From Crossaster papposus (taxonomy: Eukaryota; Echinodermata; Asteroidea; Velatida; Solasteridae): DNA of 64,000 nt. The DNA is taken from positions 124,001 through 188,000 of the forward strand of contig JBAIAA010000899.1 of assembly GCA_037893245.1 (NCBI GenBank). Reading direction: 5' to 3'. The notes under the pieces are model-generated. The model was not told the origin of the DNA. It ran no database searches and worked only from the letters and a program-made list of their open reading frames with translations. Numbering within the stretch: position 1 is the first letter of the stretch; every line of letters starts with the position of its first letter. The position numbers and the translations under genes were made by a program. Shown here one piece after another: positions 26,531-39,997 of the stretch.

Positions 26531-27038
26531 TATGTAAAGGGAAAGAAGTGTGCAGTAGAAATAAACACCTGATGTGGGAACAAGCCCTCGAGTTAAATAT
26601 GTAGTAGTAGGGATATGCCGATTGTAGACCAAATCTTAAAAAACTCAATTTGATCTGATAAAAAAAAAACCTCACATTTATTATTATGTAAAGGGAAAGA
26701 AGTGTGCAGTAGAAATAAACACCTGATGTGGGAACAAGCCCTCGAGTTAAATATGTAAAGGGAAATAAGTGTGCAGTAGAAATAACACCTGATGTGGGAA
26801 CAAGCCCTCGAGTTAAATATGTAGTAGTAGGGATATGCCGATTGTAGACCAAATCTTAAAAAACTCAATTTGATCTGATAACAAAAAAACCTCACATTTA
26901 TTATTATGTAAAGGGAAAGAAGTTTGCAGTAGAAATAAACACCTGATGTGGGAACAAGCCCTCGAGATAAATATGTAAAGGGAAAGAAGTGTGCAGTAGA
27001 AATAAACAACTGATGTGGGAACAAGCCCTCGAGTTAAA
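26531..27038 (+). repeat. Composite blocks with a 66-bp A
   Basis: Two A2BC-type blocks. The A module near 26755-26820 reads GAAATAACACCTG, one A shorter than normal, so it is 66 bp. Another A ends CTCGAGATAAATATG. No other content. Confidence 0.82.
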
Positions 27039-27346
27039 TATGTAGTAGTAGGGATATGCCGATTGTAGACCAAATCTTAAAAAACTCAATTTGATCTGAT
27101 AACAAACAAAAACTCACATGTATTATTATGTAAAGGGAAAGAAGTGTGCAGTAGAAATAAACACCTGATGTGGGAACAAGCCCTCGAGTTAAATATGTAA
27201 AGGGAAAGAAGTGTGCAGTAGAAATAAACACCTGATGTGGGAACAAGCCCTCGAGTTAAATATGTAATAGTAGGGATATGCCGATTGTAGACCAAATCTT
27301 AAAAAACTCAATTTGATCTGATAACAAAAAAACTCACATTTATTAT

Positions 27347-28083
27347 TATGTAAAGGGAAAGAAGTGTGCAGCAGAAATAAACACCTGATGTGGGAACAAG
27401 CCCTCGAGTTAAATATGTAAAGGGAAAGAAGTGTGCAGTAGAAATAAACACCTGATGTCGGAACAAGCCCTCGAGTTAAATATGTAAAGGGAAATAAGTG
27501 TGCAGTAGAAATAAACACCTGATGTCGGAACAAGCTTTCGAGTTAAATATGTAAAGGGAAAGAAGTGTGCAGTAGAAATAAACACCTGATGTCGGAACAA
27601 GCCCTCGAGTTAAATATGTAAAGGGAAAGAAGTGTGCAGTAGAAATAAACACCTGATGTGGGAACAAGCCCTCGAGTTAAACATGTAAAGGGAAAGAAGT
27701 GTGCAGTAGAAATAAACACCTGATGTCGGAACAAGCCCTCGAGTTAAATATGTAAAGGGAAATAAGTATGCAGTAGAAATAAACACCTGATGTCGGAACA
27801 AGCTTTCGAGTTAAATATGTAAAGGGAAAGAAGTGTGCAGTAGAAATAAACACCTGATGTCGGGACAAGCCCTCGAGTTAAATATGTAAAGGGAAAGAAG
27901 TGTGCAGTAGAAATAAACACCTGATGTCGGAACAAGCCCTCGAGTTAAATATGTAAAGGGAAAGAAGTGTTCAGTAGAAATAAACACCTGATGTGGGAAC
28001 AAGCCCTCGAGTTAAATATGTAAAGGGAAAGAAGTGTGCAGTAGAAATAAACAAATGATGTGGGAACAAGCCCTCGAGTTAAA
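27347..28083 (+). repeat. Run of 11 A modules
   Basis: 737 bp = 11 x 67 between a C and a B. Contains a high share of GATGTCGG copies and two CAAGCTTTCGAG copies. Confidence 0.93.
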
Positions 28084-28391
28084 TATGTAGTAGTAGGGAT
28101 ATGCCGATTGTAGACCAAATCTTAAAAAACTCAATTTGATCTGATAACAAAAAAAAACTCACATGTATTATTATGTAAAGGGAAAGAAGTGTGCAGTAGA
28201 AATAAACACCTGATGTGGGAACAAGCCCTCGAGTTAAATATGTAAAGGGAAAGAAGTGTGCAGTAGAAATAAACACCTGATGTGGGAACAAGCCCTCGAG
28301 TTAAATATGCAGTAGTAGGGATATGCCGATTGTAGACCAAATCTTAAAAAACTCAATTTGATCTGATAACAAAAAAACTCACATTTATTAT

Positions 28392-29195
28392 TAAGTAAAG
28401 GGAAAGAAGTGTGCAGCAGAAATAAACACCTGATGTGGGAACAAGCCCTCGAGTTAAATATGTAAAGGGAAAGAAGTGTGCAGTAGAAATAAACACCTGA
28501 TGTCGGAACAAGCCCTCGAGTTAAATATGTAAAGGGAAATAAGTGTGCAGTAGAAATAAACACCTGATGTCGGAACAAGCTTTCGAGTTAAATATGTAAA
28601 GGGAAAGAAGTGTGCAGTAGAAATAAACACCTGATGTCGGAACAAGCCCTCGAGTTAAATATGTAAAGGGAAAGAAGTGTTCAGTAGAAATAAACACCTG
28701 ATGTGGGAACAAGCCCTCGAGTTAAACATGTAAAGGGAAAGAAGTGTGCAGTAGAAATAAACACCTAATGTCGGAACAAGCCCTCGAGTTAAATATGTAA
28801 AGGGAAATAAGTATGCAGTATAAATAAACACCTGATGTCGGAACAAGCTTTCGAGTTAAATATGTAAAGGGAAAGAAGTGTGCAGTAGAAATAAACACCT
28901 GATGTCGGGACAAGCCCTCGAGTTAAATATGTAAAGGGAAAGAAGTGTGCAGTAGAAATAAACACCTGATGTGGGAACAAGCCCTCGAGTTAAATATGTA
29001 AAGGGAAAGAAGTGTGTAGTAGAAATAAACACCTGATGTCGGGACAAGCCCTCGAGTTAAATATGTAAAGGGAAAGAAGTGTGCAGTAGAAATAAACACC
29101 TGATGTGGGAACAAGCCCTCGAGTTAAATATGTAAAGGGAAAGAAGTGTGCAGAAGAAATAAACACCTGATGTGGGAACAACCCCTCGAGTTAAA
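28392..29195 (+). repeat. Run of 12 A modules
   Basis: 804 bp = 12 x 67. The first copy starts TAAGTAAAGGG instead of TATGTAAAGGG. Equal longest A run in the window. Confidence 0.93.
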
Positions 29196-31674
29196 TATGT
29201 AGTAGTGGGGATATGCCGATTGTAGACCAAATCTTAAAAAACTCAATTTGATCTGATAAAAAAAAAACCTCACATTTATTATTATGTAAAGGGAAAGAAG
29301 TGTGCAGTAGAAATAAACACCTGATGTGGGAACAAGCCCTCGAGTTAAATATGTAAAGGGAAAGAAATGTGCAGTAGAAATAAACACCTGATGTGGGAAC
29401 AAGCCCTGGAGTTAAATATGTAGTAGTAGGGATATGCCGATTGTAGACCAAATCCTAAAAAACTCAATTTGATCTGATAACAAAAAAACTCACATTTATT
29501 ATTATGTAAAGGGAAAGAAGTGCGCAGTAGAAATAAACACCTGATGTGGGAACAAGCCCTCGAGTTAAATATGTAAAGTGAAAGAAGTGTGCAGTAGAAA
29601 TAAACACCTGATGTGGAAACAAGCCCTCGAGTTAAATATGTAGTAGTAGGGATATGCCGTTTGTAGACCAAATCTTAAAAAACTCAATTTGATCTGATAA
29701 CAAAAAAACCTCACATTTATTATTATGTAAAGGGAAATAAGTGTGCAGTAGAAATAAACACCTGATGTGGGAACAAGCCCTCGAGTTAAATATGTAAAGG
29801 GAAAGAAGTGTGCAGTAGAAATAAACACCTGATGTGGGAACAAGCCCTCGAGTTAAATATGTAGTAGTAGGGATATGCCGATTGTAGACCAAATCTTAAA
29901 AAACTCAATTTGATCTGATAAAACAAAAACCTCACATTTATTATTATGTAAAGGGAAAGAAGTGTGCAGTAGAAATAAACACCTGATGTGGGAACAAGCC
30001 CTCGAGTTAAATATGTAAAGGGAAAGAAATGTGCAGTAGAAATAAACACCTGATGTGGGAACAAGCCCTGGAGTTAAATATGTAGTAGTAGGGATATGCC
30101 GATTGTAGACCAAATCTTAAAAAACTCAATTTGATCTGATAACAAAAAAACCTCACATGTATTATTATGTAAATGGAAAGAAGTGTGCAGTAGAAATAAA
30201 CACCTGATGTGGGAACAAGCCCTCGAGTTAAATATGTAAAGGGAAAGAAGTGTGCAGTAGAAATAAACACCTGATGTGGGAACAAGCCCTCGAGTTAAAT
30301 ATGTAAAGGGAAAGAAGTGTGCAGTAGAAATAAACACCTGATGTGGGAACAAGCCCTCGGGTTAAATATGTAGTAGTAGGGATATGACGATTGTAGACCA
30401 AATCTTAAAAAACTCAATTTGATCTGATAACAAAACAAACTCACATTTATTATTATGTAAAGGGAAATAAGTGTGCAGTAGAAATAAACACCTGATGTGG
30501 GAACAAGCCCTCGAGTTAAATATGTAAAGGGAAAGAAGTGTGCAGTAGAAATAAACACCTGATGTGGGAACAAGCCCTCGAGTTAAATATGTAAAGGGAA
30601 AGAAGTGTGCAGTAGAAATAAACACCTGATGTGGGAACAAGCCCTCGAGTTAAATATGTAAAGGGAAAGAAGTGTGCAGTAGAAATAAACACCTGATGTG
30701 GGAAATAGCCCTCGAGATAAATATGTAGTAGTAGGGATATGCCGATTGTAGACCAAATCTTAAAAAAACTCAATTTGATCTGATAACAAAACAAACTCAC
30801 ATTTATTATTATGTAAAGGGAAATAAGTGTGCAGTAGAAATAAACACATGATGTGGGAACAAGCCCTCGAGTTAAATATGTAAAGGGAAAGAAGTGTGCA
30901 GTAGAAATAAACACCTGATGTGGGAACAAGCCCTCGAGTTAAATATGTAAAAGGAAAGAAGTGTGCAGTAGAAATAAACACCTGATGTGGGAACAAGCCC
31001 TCGAGTTAAATATGTAGTAGTAGGGATATGCCGATTGTAGACCAAATCTTAAAAAAACTCAATTTGATATGATAAAACAACAACCTCACATTTATTATTA
31101 TGTAAAGGGAAAGAAGTGTGCAGTAGAAATAAAGACCTGATGTGGGAACAAGCCCTCGAGTTAAATATGTAAAGGGAAAGAAATGTGCAGTAGAAATAAA
31201 CACCTGATGTGGGAACAAGCCCTGTAGTTAAATATGTAGTAGTAGGGATATGCCGATTGTAGACCAAATCTTAAAAAACTCAATTTGATCTGATAACAAA
31301 AAAACCTCACATGTATTATTATGTAAAGGGAAAGAAGTGTGCAGTAGAAATAAACACCTGATGTGGGAACAAGCCCTCGAGTTAAATATGTAAAGGGAAA
31401 GAAGTGTGCAGTAGAAATAAACACCTGATGTGGGAACAAGCCCTCGAGTTAAATATGTAGTAGTAGGGATATGCCGATTGTAGACCAAATCTTAAAAAAC
31501 TCAATTTGATCTGATAAAACAAAAACCTCACATTTATTATTATGTAAAGGGAAAGAAGTGTGCAGTAGAAATAAACACCTGATGTGGGAACAAGCCCTCG
31601 AGTTAAATATGTAAAGGGAAATAAATGTGCAGTAGAAATAAACACCTGATGTGGGAACAAGCCCTCGAGTTAAA
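29196..31674 (+). repeat. Composite segment, copy 1 of a 4.76-kb-spaced duplication
   Basis: A2BC and A3BC blocks with C subtypes C1, C2 and C3. The part up to about 30.5 kb recurs at 33960-35.3 kb (4763-bp spacing, after one A-run indel in the first C), sharing TAGTAGTGGGG, CAAGCCCTGG, AAGTGCGCAG, TAAAGTGAAAG and ATATGACGATTG. The part about 31.0-31.67 kb recurs near 36.4-37.1 kb (5427-bp spacing). The change of spacing shows inserted blocks between the two. Confidence 0.85.
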
Positions 31675-31717
31675 TATGTAGTAGTAGGGATATGCCGATT
31701 GTAGACCAAATCTTAAA

Positions 31718-32026
31718 AAACTCAATTTGATCTGATAACAAACCAACAATCACATTTATTATTATGTAAAGTGAAAGAAGTGTGCAGTAGAAATAAACAC
31801 CTGATGTGGGAACAAGCCCTCGAGTTAAATATGTAGTAGTAGGGATATGCCGATTGTAGACCAAATCTTAAAAAACTCAATTTGATCTGATAACAAACAA
31901 AAATCACATTTATTATTATGTAAACGGAAAGAAGTGTGCAGTAGAAATAAACACCTGATGTGGGAACAAGCCCTCGAGTTAAATATGTAGTAGTAGGGAT
32001 ATGCCGATTGTAGACCAAATCTTAAA
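31718..32026 (+). repeat. Island of early-type sequence
   Basis: C (45 bp, ACAAACCAACAATCAC), A with TAAAGTGAAAG, B, C (ACAAACAAAAATCAC), A with TAAACGGAAAG, B. The only other place with this ordered set is about 985-1294, 30732 bp upstream (ACAAACCAAAAATCAC there). Flanking blocks here are late-type, with C2 starting from 32027. Confidence 0.88.
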
Positions 32027-33155
32027 AAACTCAATTTGATCTGATAACAAAAAAACCTCACATGTATTATTATGTAAAGGGAAAGAAGTGTGCAGTAGAA
32101 ATAAACACCTGATGTGGGAACAAGCCCTCGAGTTAAATATGTAAAGGGAAAGAAGTGTGCAGTAGAAATAAACACCTGATGTGGGAACAAGCCCTCGAGT
32201 TAAATATGTAAAGGGAAAGAAGTGTGCAGTAGAAATAAACACCTGATGTGGGAACAAGCCCTCGGGTTAAATATGTAGTAGTAGGGATATGACGATTGTA
32301 GACCAAATCTTAAAAAAACTCAATTTGATCTGATAACAAAACAAACTCACATTTATTATTATGTAAAGGGAAATAAGTGTGCAGTAGAAATAAACACATG
32401 ATGTGGGAACAAGCCCTCGAGTTAAATATGTAAAGGGAAAGAAGTGTGCAGTAGAAATAAACACCTGATGTGGGAACAAGCCCTCGAGTTAAATATGTAA
32501 AGGGAAAGAAGTGTGCAGTAGAAATAAACACCTGATGTGGGAACAAGCCCTCGAGTTAAATATGTAAAGGGAAAGAAGTGTGCAGTAGAAATAAACACCT
32601 GATGTGGGAACAAGCCCTCGAGTTAAATATGTAGTAGTAGGGATATGCCGATTGTAGACCAAATCTTAAAAAACTCAATTTGATCTGATAACAAAACAAA
32701 CTCACATTTATTATTATGTAAAGGGAAATAAGTGTGCAGTAGAAATAAACACCTGATGTGGGAACAAGCCCTCGAGTTAAATATGTAAAGGGAAAGAAGT
32801 GTGCAGTAGAAATAAACACCTGATGTGGGAACAAGCCCTCGAGTTAAATATGTAGTAGTAGGGATATGCCGATTGTAGACCAAATCTCAAAAAACTCAAT
32901 TTGATCTGATAAAACAAAAACCTCACATTTATTATTATGTAAAGGGAAAGAAGTGTGCAGTAGAAATAAACACCTGATGTGGGAACAAGCCCTCGAGTTA
33001 AATATGTAAAGGGAAAGAAGTGTGCAGTAGAAATAAACACCTGATGTGGGAACAAGCCCTCGAGTTAAATATGCAGTAGTAGGGATATGCCGATTGTAGA
33101 CCAAATCTTAAAAAACTCAATTTGATCTGATAACAAAAAAACTCACATTTATTAT

Positions 33156-33959
33156 TATGTAAAGGGAAAGAAGTGTGCAGCAGAAATAAACACCTGATGT
33201 GGGAACAAGCCCTCGAGTTAAATATGTAAAGGGAAAGAAGTGTGCAGTAGAAATAAACACCTGATGTCGGAACAAGCCCTCGAGTTAAATATGTAAAGGG
33301 AAATAAGTGTGCAGTAGAAATAAACACCTGATGTCGGAACAAGCTTTCGAGTTAAATATGTAAAGGGAAAGAAGTGTGCAGTAGAAATAAACACCTGATG
33401 TCGGAACAAGCCCTCGAGTTAAATATGTAAAGGGAAAGAAGTGTTCAGTAGAAATAAACACCTGATGTGGGAACAAGCCCTCGAGTTAAACATGTAAAGG
33501 GAAAGAAGTGTGCAGTAGAAATAAACACCTAATGTCGGAACAAGCCCTCGAGTTAAATATGTAAAGGGAAATAAGTATGCAGTATAAATAAACACCTGAT
33601 GTCGGAACAAGCTTTCGAGTTAAATATGTAAAGGGAAAGAAGTGTGCAGTAGAAATAAACACCTGATGTCGGGACAATCCCTCGAGTTAAATATGTAAAG
33701 GGAAAGAAGTGTGCAGTAGAAATAAACACCTGATGTGGGAACAAGCCCTCGAGTTAAATATGTAAAGGGAAAGAAGTGTGCAGTAGAAATAAACACCTGA
33801 TGTCGGGACAAGCCCTCGAGTTAAATATGTAAAGGGAAAGAAGTGTGCAGTAGAAATAAACACCTGATGTGGGAACAAGCCCTCGAGTTAAATATGTAAA
33901 GGGAAAGAAGTGTGCAGTAGAAATAAACACCTGATGTGGGAACAACCCCTCGAGTTAAA
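33156..33959 (+). repeat. Run of 12 A modules (distant copy)
   Basis: 804 bp = 12 x 67, matching the run at 28392 at 4764-bp spacing in length and variant order (CAGCAGAAAT, GTGTTCAG, CACCTAATGTCGG, AAGTATGCAGTATAAAT). It is the last long A run; beyond it only one to three A copies per block occur. Confidence 0.92.
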
Positions 33960-36900
33960 TATGTAGTAGTGGGGATATGCCAATTGTAGACCAAATCTTA
34001 AAAAACTCAATTTGATCTGATAAAAAAAAACCTCACATTTATTATTATGTAAAGGGAAAGAAGTGTGCAGTAGAAATAAACACCTGATGTGGGAACAAGC
34101 CCTCGAGTTAAATATGTAAAGGGAAAGAAATGTGCAGTAGAAATAAACACCTGATGTGGGAACAAGCCCTGGAGTTAAATATGTAGTAGTAGGGATATGC
34201 CGATTGTAGACCAAATCCTAAAAAACTCAATTTGATCTGATAACAAAAAAACTCACATTTATTATTATGTAAAGGGAAAGAAGTGCGCAGTAGAAATAAA
34301 CACCTGATGTGGGAACAAGCCCTCGAGTTAAATATGTAAAGTGAAAGAAGTGTGCAGTAGAAATAAACACCTGATGTGGAAACAAGCCCTCGAGTTAAAT
34401 ATGTAGTAGTAGGGATATGCCGATTGTAGACCAAATCTTAAAAAACTCAATTTGATCTGATAACAAAAAAAACTCACATTTATTATTATGTAAAGGGAAA
34501 TAAGTGTGCAGTAGAAATAAACACCTGATGTGGGAACAAGCCCTCGAGTTAAATATGTAAAGGGAAAGAAGTGTGCAGTAGAAATAAACACCTGATGTGG
34601 GAACAAGCCCTCGAGTTAAATATGTAGTAGTAGGGATATGCCGATTGTAGACCAAATCTTAAAAAACTCAATTTGATCTGATAAAACAAAAACCTCACAT
34701 TTATTATTATGTAAAGGGAAAGAAGTGTGCAGTAGAAATAAACACCTGATGTGGGAACAAGCCCTCGAGTTAAATATGTAAAGGGAAAGAAATGTGCAGT
34801 AGAAATAAACACCTGATGTGGGAACAAGCCCTGGAGTTAAATATGTAGTAGTAGGGATATGCCGATTGTAGACCAAATCTTAAAAAACTCAATTTGATCT
34901 GATAACAAAAAAACCTCACATGTATTATTATGTAAAGGGAAAGAAGTGTGCAGTAGAAATAAACACCTGATGTGGGAACAAGCCCTCGAGTTAAATATGT
35001 AAAGGGAAAGAAGTGTGCAGTAGAAATAAACACCTGATGTGGGAACAAGCCCTCGAGTTAAATATGTAAAGGGAAAGAAGTGTGCAGTAGAAATAAACAC
35101 CTGATGTGGGAACAAGCCCTCGAGTTAAATATGTAGTAGTAGGGATATGACGATTGTAGACCAAATCTTAAAAAACTCAATTTGATCTGATAACAAAACA
35201 AACTCACATTTATTATTATGTAAAGGGAAATAAGTGTGCAGTAGAAATAAACACCTGATGTGGGAACAAGCCCTCGAGTTAAATATGTAAAGGGAAAGAA
35301 GTGTGCAGTAGAAATAAACACCTGATGTGGGAACAAGCCCTCGAGTTAAATATGTAGTAGTAGGGATATGCCGATTGTAGACCAAATCCTAAAAAACTCA
35401 ATTTGATCTGATAAAACAAAAACCTCACATGTATTATTATGTAAAGGGAAAGAAGTGTGCAGTAGAAATAAACACCTGATGTGGGAACAAGCCCTCGAGT
35501 TAAATATGTAAAGGGAAAGAAATGTGCAGTAGAAATAAACACCTGATGTGGGAACAAGCCCTGGAGTTAAATATGTAGTAGTAGGGATATGCCGATTGTA
35601 GACCAAATCTTAAAAAACTCAATTTGATCTGATAACAAAAAAACCTCACATGTATTATTATGTAAAGGGAAAGAAGTGTGCAGTAGAAATAAACACCTGA
35701 TGTGGGAACAAGCCCTCGAGTTAAATATGTAAAGGGAAAGAAGTGTGCAGTAGAAATAAACACCTGATGTGGGAACAAGCCCTCGAGTTAAATATGTAAA
35801 GGGAAAGAAGTGTGCAGTAGAAATAAACACCTGATGTGGGAACAAGCCCTCGAGATAAATATGTAGTAGTAGGGATATGCCGATTGTAGACCAAATCTTA
35901 AAAAAACTCAATTTGATCTGATAACAAAACAAACTCACATTTATTATTATGTAAAGGGAAATAAGTGTGCAGTAGAAATAAACACATGATGTGGGAACAA
36001 GCCCTCGAGTTAAATATGTAAAGGGAAAGAAGTGTGCAGTAGAAATAAACACCTGATGTGGGAACAAGCCCTCGAGTTAAATATGTAAAAGGAAAGAAGT
36101 GTGCAGTAGAAATAAACACCTGATGTGGGAACAAGCCCTCGAGTTAAATATGTAGTAGTAGGGATATGCCGATTGTAGACCAAATCTTAAAAAAACTCAA
36201 TTTGATATGATAAAACAACAACCTCACATTTATTATTATGTAAAGGGAAAGAAGTGTGCAGTAGAAATAAACACATGATGTGGGAACAAGCCCTCGAGTT
36301 AAATATGTAAAGGGAAAGAAGTGTGCAGTAGAAATAAACACCTGATGTGGGAACAAGCCCTCGAGTTAAATATGTAAAAGGAAAGAAGTGTGCAGTAGAA
36401 ATAAACACCTGATGTGGGAACAAGCCCTCGAGTTAAATATGTAGTAGTAGGGATATGCCGATTGTAGACCAAATCTTAAAAAAACTCAATTTGATATGAT
36501 AAAACAACAACCTCACATTTATTATTATGTAAAGGGAAAGAAGTGTGCAGTAGAAATAAAGACCTGATGTGGGAACAAGCCCTCGAGTTAAATATGTAAA
36601 GGGAAAGAAATGTGCAGTAGAAATAAACACCTGATGTGGGAACAAGCCCTGTAGTTAAATATGTAGTAGTAGGGATATGCCGATTGTAGACCAAATCTTA
36701 AAAAACTCAATTTGATCTGATAACAAAAAAACCTCACATGTATTATTATGTAAAGGGAAAGAAGTGTGCAGTAGAAATAAACACCTGATGTGGGATCAAG
36801 CCCTCGAGTTAAATATGTAAAGGGAAAGAAGTGTGCAGTAGAAATAAACACCTGATGTGGGAACAAGCCCTCGAGTTAAATATGTAGTAGTAGGGATATG

Positions 36901-37101
36901 CCGATTGTAGACCAAATCTTAAAAAACTCAATTTGATCTGATAAAACAAAAACCTCACATTTATTATTATGTAAAGGGAAAGAAGTGTGCAGTAGAAATA
37001 AACACCTGATGTGGGAACAAGCCCTCGAGTTAAATATGTAAAGTGAAATAAATGTGCAGTAGAAATAAACACCTGATGTGGGAACAAGCCCTCGAGTTAA
37101 A
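33960..37101 (+). repeat. Composite segment, copy 2 of the 4.76-kb-spaced duplication
   Basis: Counterpart of 29.2-31.7 kb with extra blocks. Two consecutive blocks carry linker C4 (near 36206 and 36494, one 288/289-bp step apart), where the upstream counterpart has one (near 31066). A chimeric C lies at 35394-35437. Confidence 0.84.
35394..35437 (+). repeat. Chimeric C module (C1 left, C2 right)
   Basis: Left half reads GATAAAACAAAAACCTCAC as in C1; right half reads CATGTATTATTAT as in C2. C1 modules otherwise continue CATTTATT. A recombination or conversion breakpoint within the linker is the simplest explanation. Confidence 0.8.
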
Positions 37102-38095
37102 TATGTAGTAGTAGGGATATGCCGATTGTAGACCAAATCTTAAAAAACTCAATTTGATCTGATAACAAAAAAACCTCACATGTATTATTATGTAAAGGGA
37201 AAGAAGTGTGCAGTAGAAATAAACACCTGATGTGGGAACAAGCCCTCGAGTTAAATATGTAAAGGGAAAGAAGTGTGCAGTAGAAATAAACACCTGATGT
37301 GGGAACAAGCCCTCGAGTTAAATATGTAAAGGGAAAGAAGTGTGCAGTAGAAATAAACACCTGATGTGGGAACAAGCCCTCGAGTTAAATATGTAGTAGT
37401 AGGGATATGCCGATTGTAGACCAAATCTTAAAAAACTCAATTTGATCTGATAACAAAACAAACTCACATTTATTATTATGTAAAGGGAAATAAGTGTGCA
37501 GTAGAAATAAACACCTGATGTGGGAACAAGCCCTCGAGTTAAATATGTAAAGGGAAAGAAGTGTGCAGTAGAAATAAACACCTGATGTGGGAACAAGCTC
37601 TCGAGTTAAATATGTAGTAGTAGGGATATCCCGATTGTAGACCAAATCTTAAAAAACTCAATTTGATCTGATAAAACAAAAACCTCACATTTATTATTAT
37701 GTAAAGGGAAAGAAGTGTGCAGTAGAAATAAACACCTGATGTGGGAACAAGCCCTCGAGTTAAATATGTAAAGGGAAAGAAGTGTGCAGTAGAAATAAAC
37801 ACCTGATGTGGGAACAAGCCCTCGAGTTAAATATGTAGTAGTAGGGATATGCCGATTGTAGACCAAATCTTAAAAAACTCAATTTGATCTGATAAAACAA
37901 AAACCTCACATTTATTATTATGTAAAGGGAAAGAAGTGTGCAGTAGAAATAAACACCTGATGTGGGAACAAGCCCTCGAGTTAAATATGTAAAGGGAAAG
38001 AAATGTGCAGTAGAAATAAACACCTGATGTGGGAACAAGCCCTCGAGTTAAATATGTAGTAGTAGGGATATGCCGATTGTAGACCAAATCTTAAA

Positions 38096-38139
38096 AAACT
38101 CAATTTGATCTGATAACAAAAAAACCTCACATGTATTAT
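38096..38139 (+). repeat. Representative module C (44 bp linker)
   Basis: A C module of the common late subtype C2. It starts AAACTCAATTTGATCTGAT, carries GATAACAAAAAAACCTCAC and ends CATGTATTATTAT. Roughly 20% GC, mostly A-runs, and the usual site of GATC in the repeat. Length varies between 44 and 46 bp through A-run slippage. It is always flanked by B on the left and A on the right. Subtypes seen: C1 (GATAAAACAAAAACCTCAC), C2 (above), C3 (GATAACAAAACAAACTCAC) and C4 (GATATGATAAAACAACAAC). Confidence 0.93.
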
Positions 38140-39997
38140 TATGTAAAGGGAAAGAAGTGTGCAGTAGAAATAAACACCTGATGTGGGAACAAGCCCTCGA
38201 GTTAAATATGTAAAGTGAAAGAAGTGTGCAGTAGAAATAAACACCTGATGTGGGAACAAGCCCTCGAGTTAAATATGTAGTAGTAGGGATATGCCGATTG
38301 TAGACCAAATCTTAAAAAACTCAATTTGATCTGATAAAACAAAAACCTCACATTTATTATTATGTAAAGGGAAAGAAGTGTGCAGTAGAAATAAACACCT
38401 GATGTGGGAACAAGCCCTCGAGTTAAATATGTAAAGGGAAATAAATGTGCAGTAGAAATAAACACCTGATGTGGGAACAAGCCCTCGAGTTAAATATGTA
38501 GTAGTAGGGATATGCCGATTGTAGACCAAATCTTAAAAAACTCAATTTGATCTGATAACAAAAAAACCTCACATGTATTATTATGTAAAGGGAAAGAAGT
38601 GTGCAGTAGAAATAAACACTTGATGTGGGAACAAGCCCTCGAGTTAAATATGTAAAGGGAAAGAAGTGTGCAGTAGAAATAAACACCTGATGTGGGAACA
38701 AGCCCTCGAGTTAAATATGTAAAGGGAAAGAAGTGTGCAGTAGAAATAAACACCTGATGTGGGAACAAGCCCTCGAGTTAAATATGTAGTAGTAGGGATA
38801 TGCCGATTGTAGACCAAATCTTAAAAAACTCAATTTGATCTGATAACAAAACAAACTCACATTTATTATTATGTAAAGGGAAATAAGTGTGCAGTAGAAA
38901 TAAACACCTGATGTGGGAACAAGCCCTCGAGTTAAATATGTAAAGGGAAAGAAGTGTGCAGTAGAAATAAACACCTGATGTGGGAACAAGCCCTCGAGTT
39001 AAATATGTAGTAGTAGGGATATGCCGATTGTAGACCAAATCTTAAAAAACTCAATTTGATCTGATAACAAAAAAACCTCACATGTATTATTATGTAAAGG
39101 GAAAGAAGTGTGCAGTAGAAATAAACACCTGATGTGGGAACAAGCCCTCGAGTTAAATATGTAAAGTGAAAGAAGTGTGCAGTAGAAATAAACACCTGAT
39201 GTGGGAACAAGCCCTCGAGTTAAATATGTAGTAGTAGGGATATGCCGATTGTAGACCAAATCTTAAAAAACTCAATTTGATCTGATAAAACAAAAACCTC
39301 ACATTTATTATTATGTAAAGGGAAAGAAGTGTGCAGTAGAAATAAACACCTGATGTGGGAACAAGCCCTCGAGTTAAATATGTAAAGGGAAATAAATGTG
39401 CAGTAGAAATAAACACCTGATGTGGGAACAAGCCCTCGAGTTAAATATGTAGTAGTAGGGATATGCCGATTGTAGACCAAATCTTAAAAAACTCAATTTG
39501 ATCTGATAACAAAAAAACCTCACATGTATTATTATGTAAAGGGAAAGAAGTGTGCAGTAGAAATAAACACCTGATGTGGGAACAAGCCCTCGAGTTAAAT
39601 ATGTAAAGGGAAAGAAGTGTGCAGTAGAAATAAACACCTGATGTGGGAACAAGCCCTCGAGTTAAATATGTAAAGGGAAAGAAGTGTGCAGTAGAAATAA
39701 ACACCTGATGTGGGAACAAGCCCTCGAGTTAAATATGTAGTAGTAGGGATATGCCGATTGTAGACCAAATCTTAAAAAACTCAATTTGATCTGATAACAA
39801 AACAAACTCACATTTATTATTATGTAAAGGGAAATAAGTGTGCAGTAGAAATAAACACCTGATGTGGGAACAAGCCCTCGAGTTAAATATGTAAAGGGAA
39901 AGAAGTGTGCAGTAGAAATAAACACCTGATGTGGGAACAAGCCCTCGAGTTAAATATGTAGTAGTAGGGATATGCCGATTGTAGACCAAATCTTAAA

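Larger units (their letters stand above)
27039..29195 (+). repeat. 1045-bp duplication with very long A runs
   Basis: Sequence from 27039 recurs from 28084 (1045-bp spacing) for about 0.9 kb, with shared AACAAATGATG/AACAACTGATG neighbours, CAGCAGAAAT, TTAAACATG, AAGTATGCAG and CAAGCTTTCGAG. Copy 1 holds 11 consecutive A modules (27347-28083) and copy 2 holds 12 (28392-29195). The second copy diverges toward its end. Confidence 0.87.
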
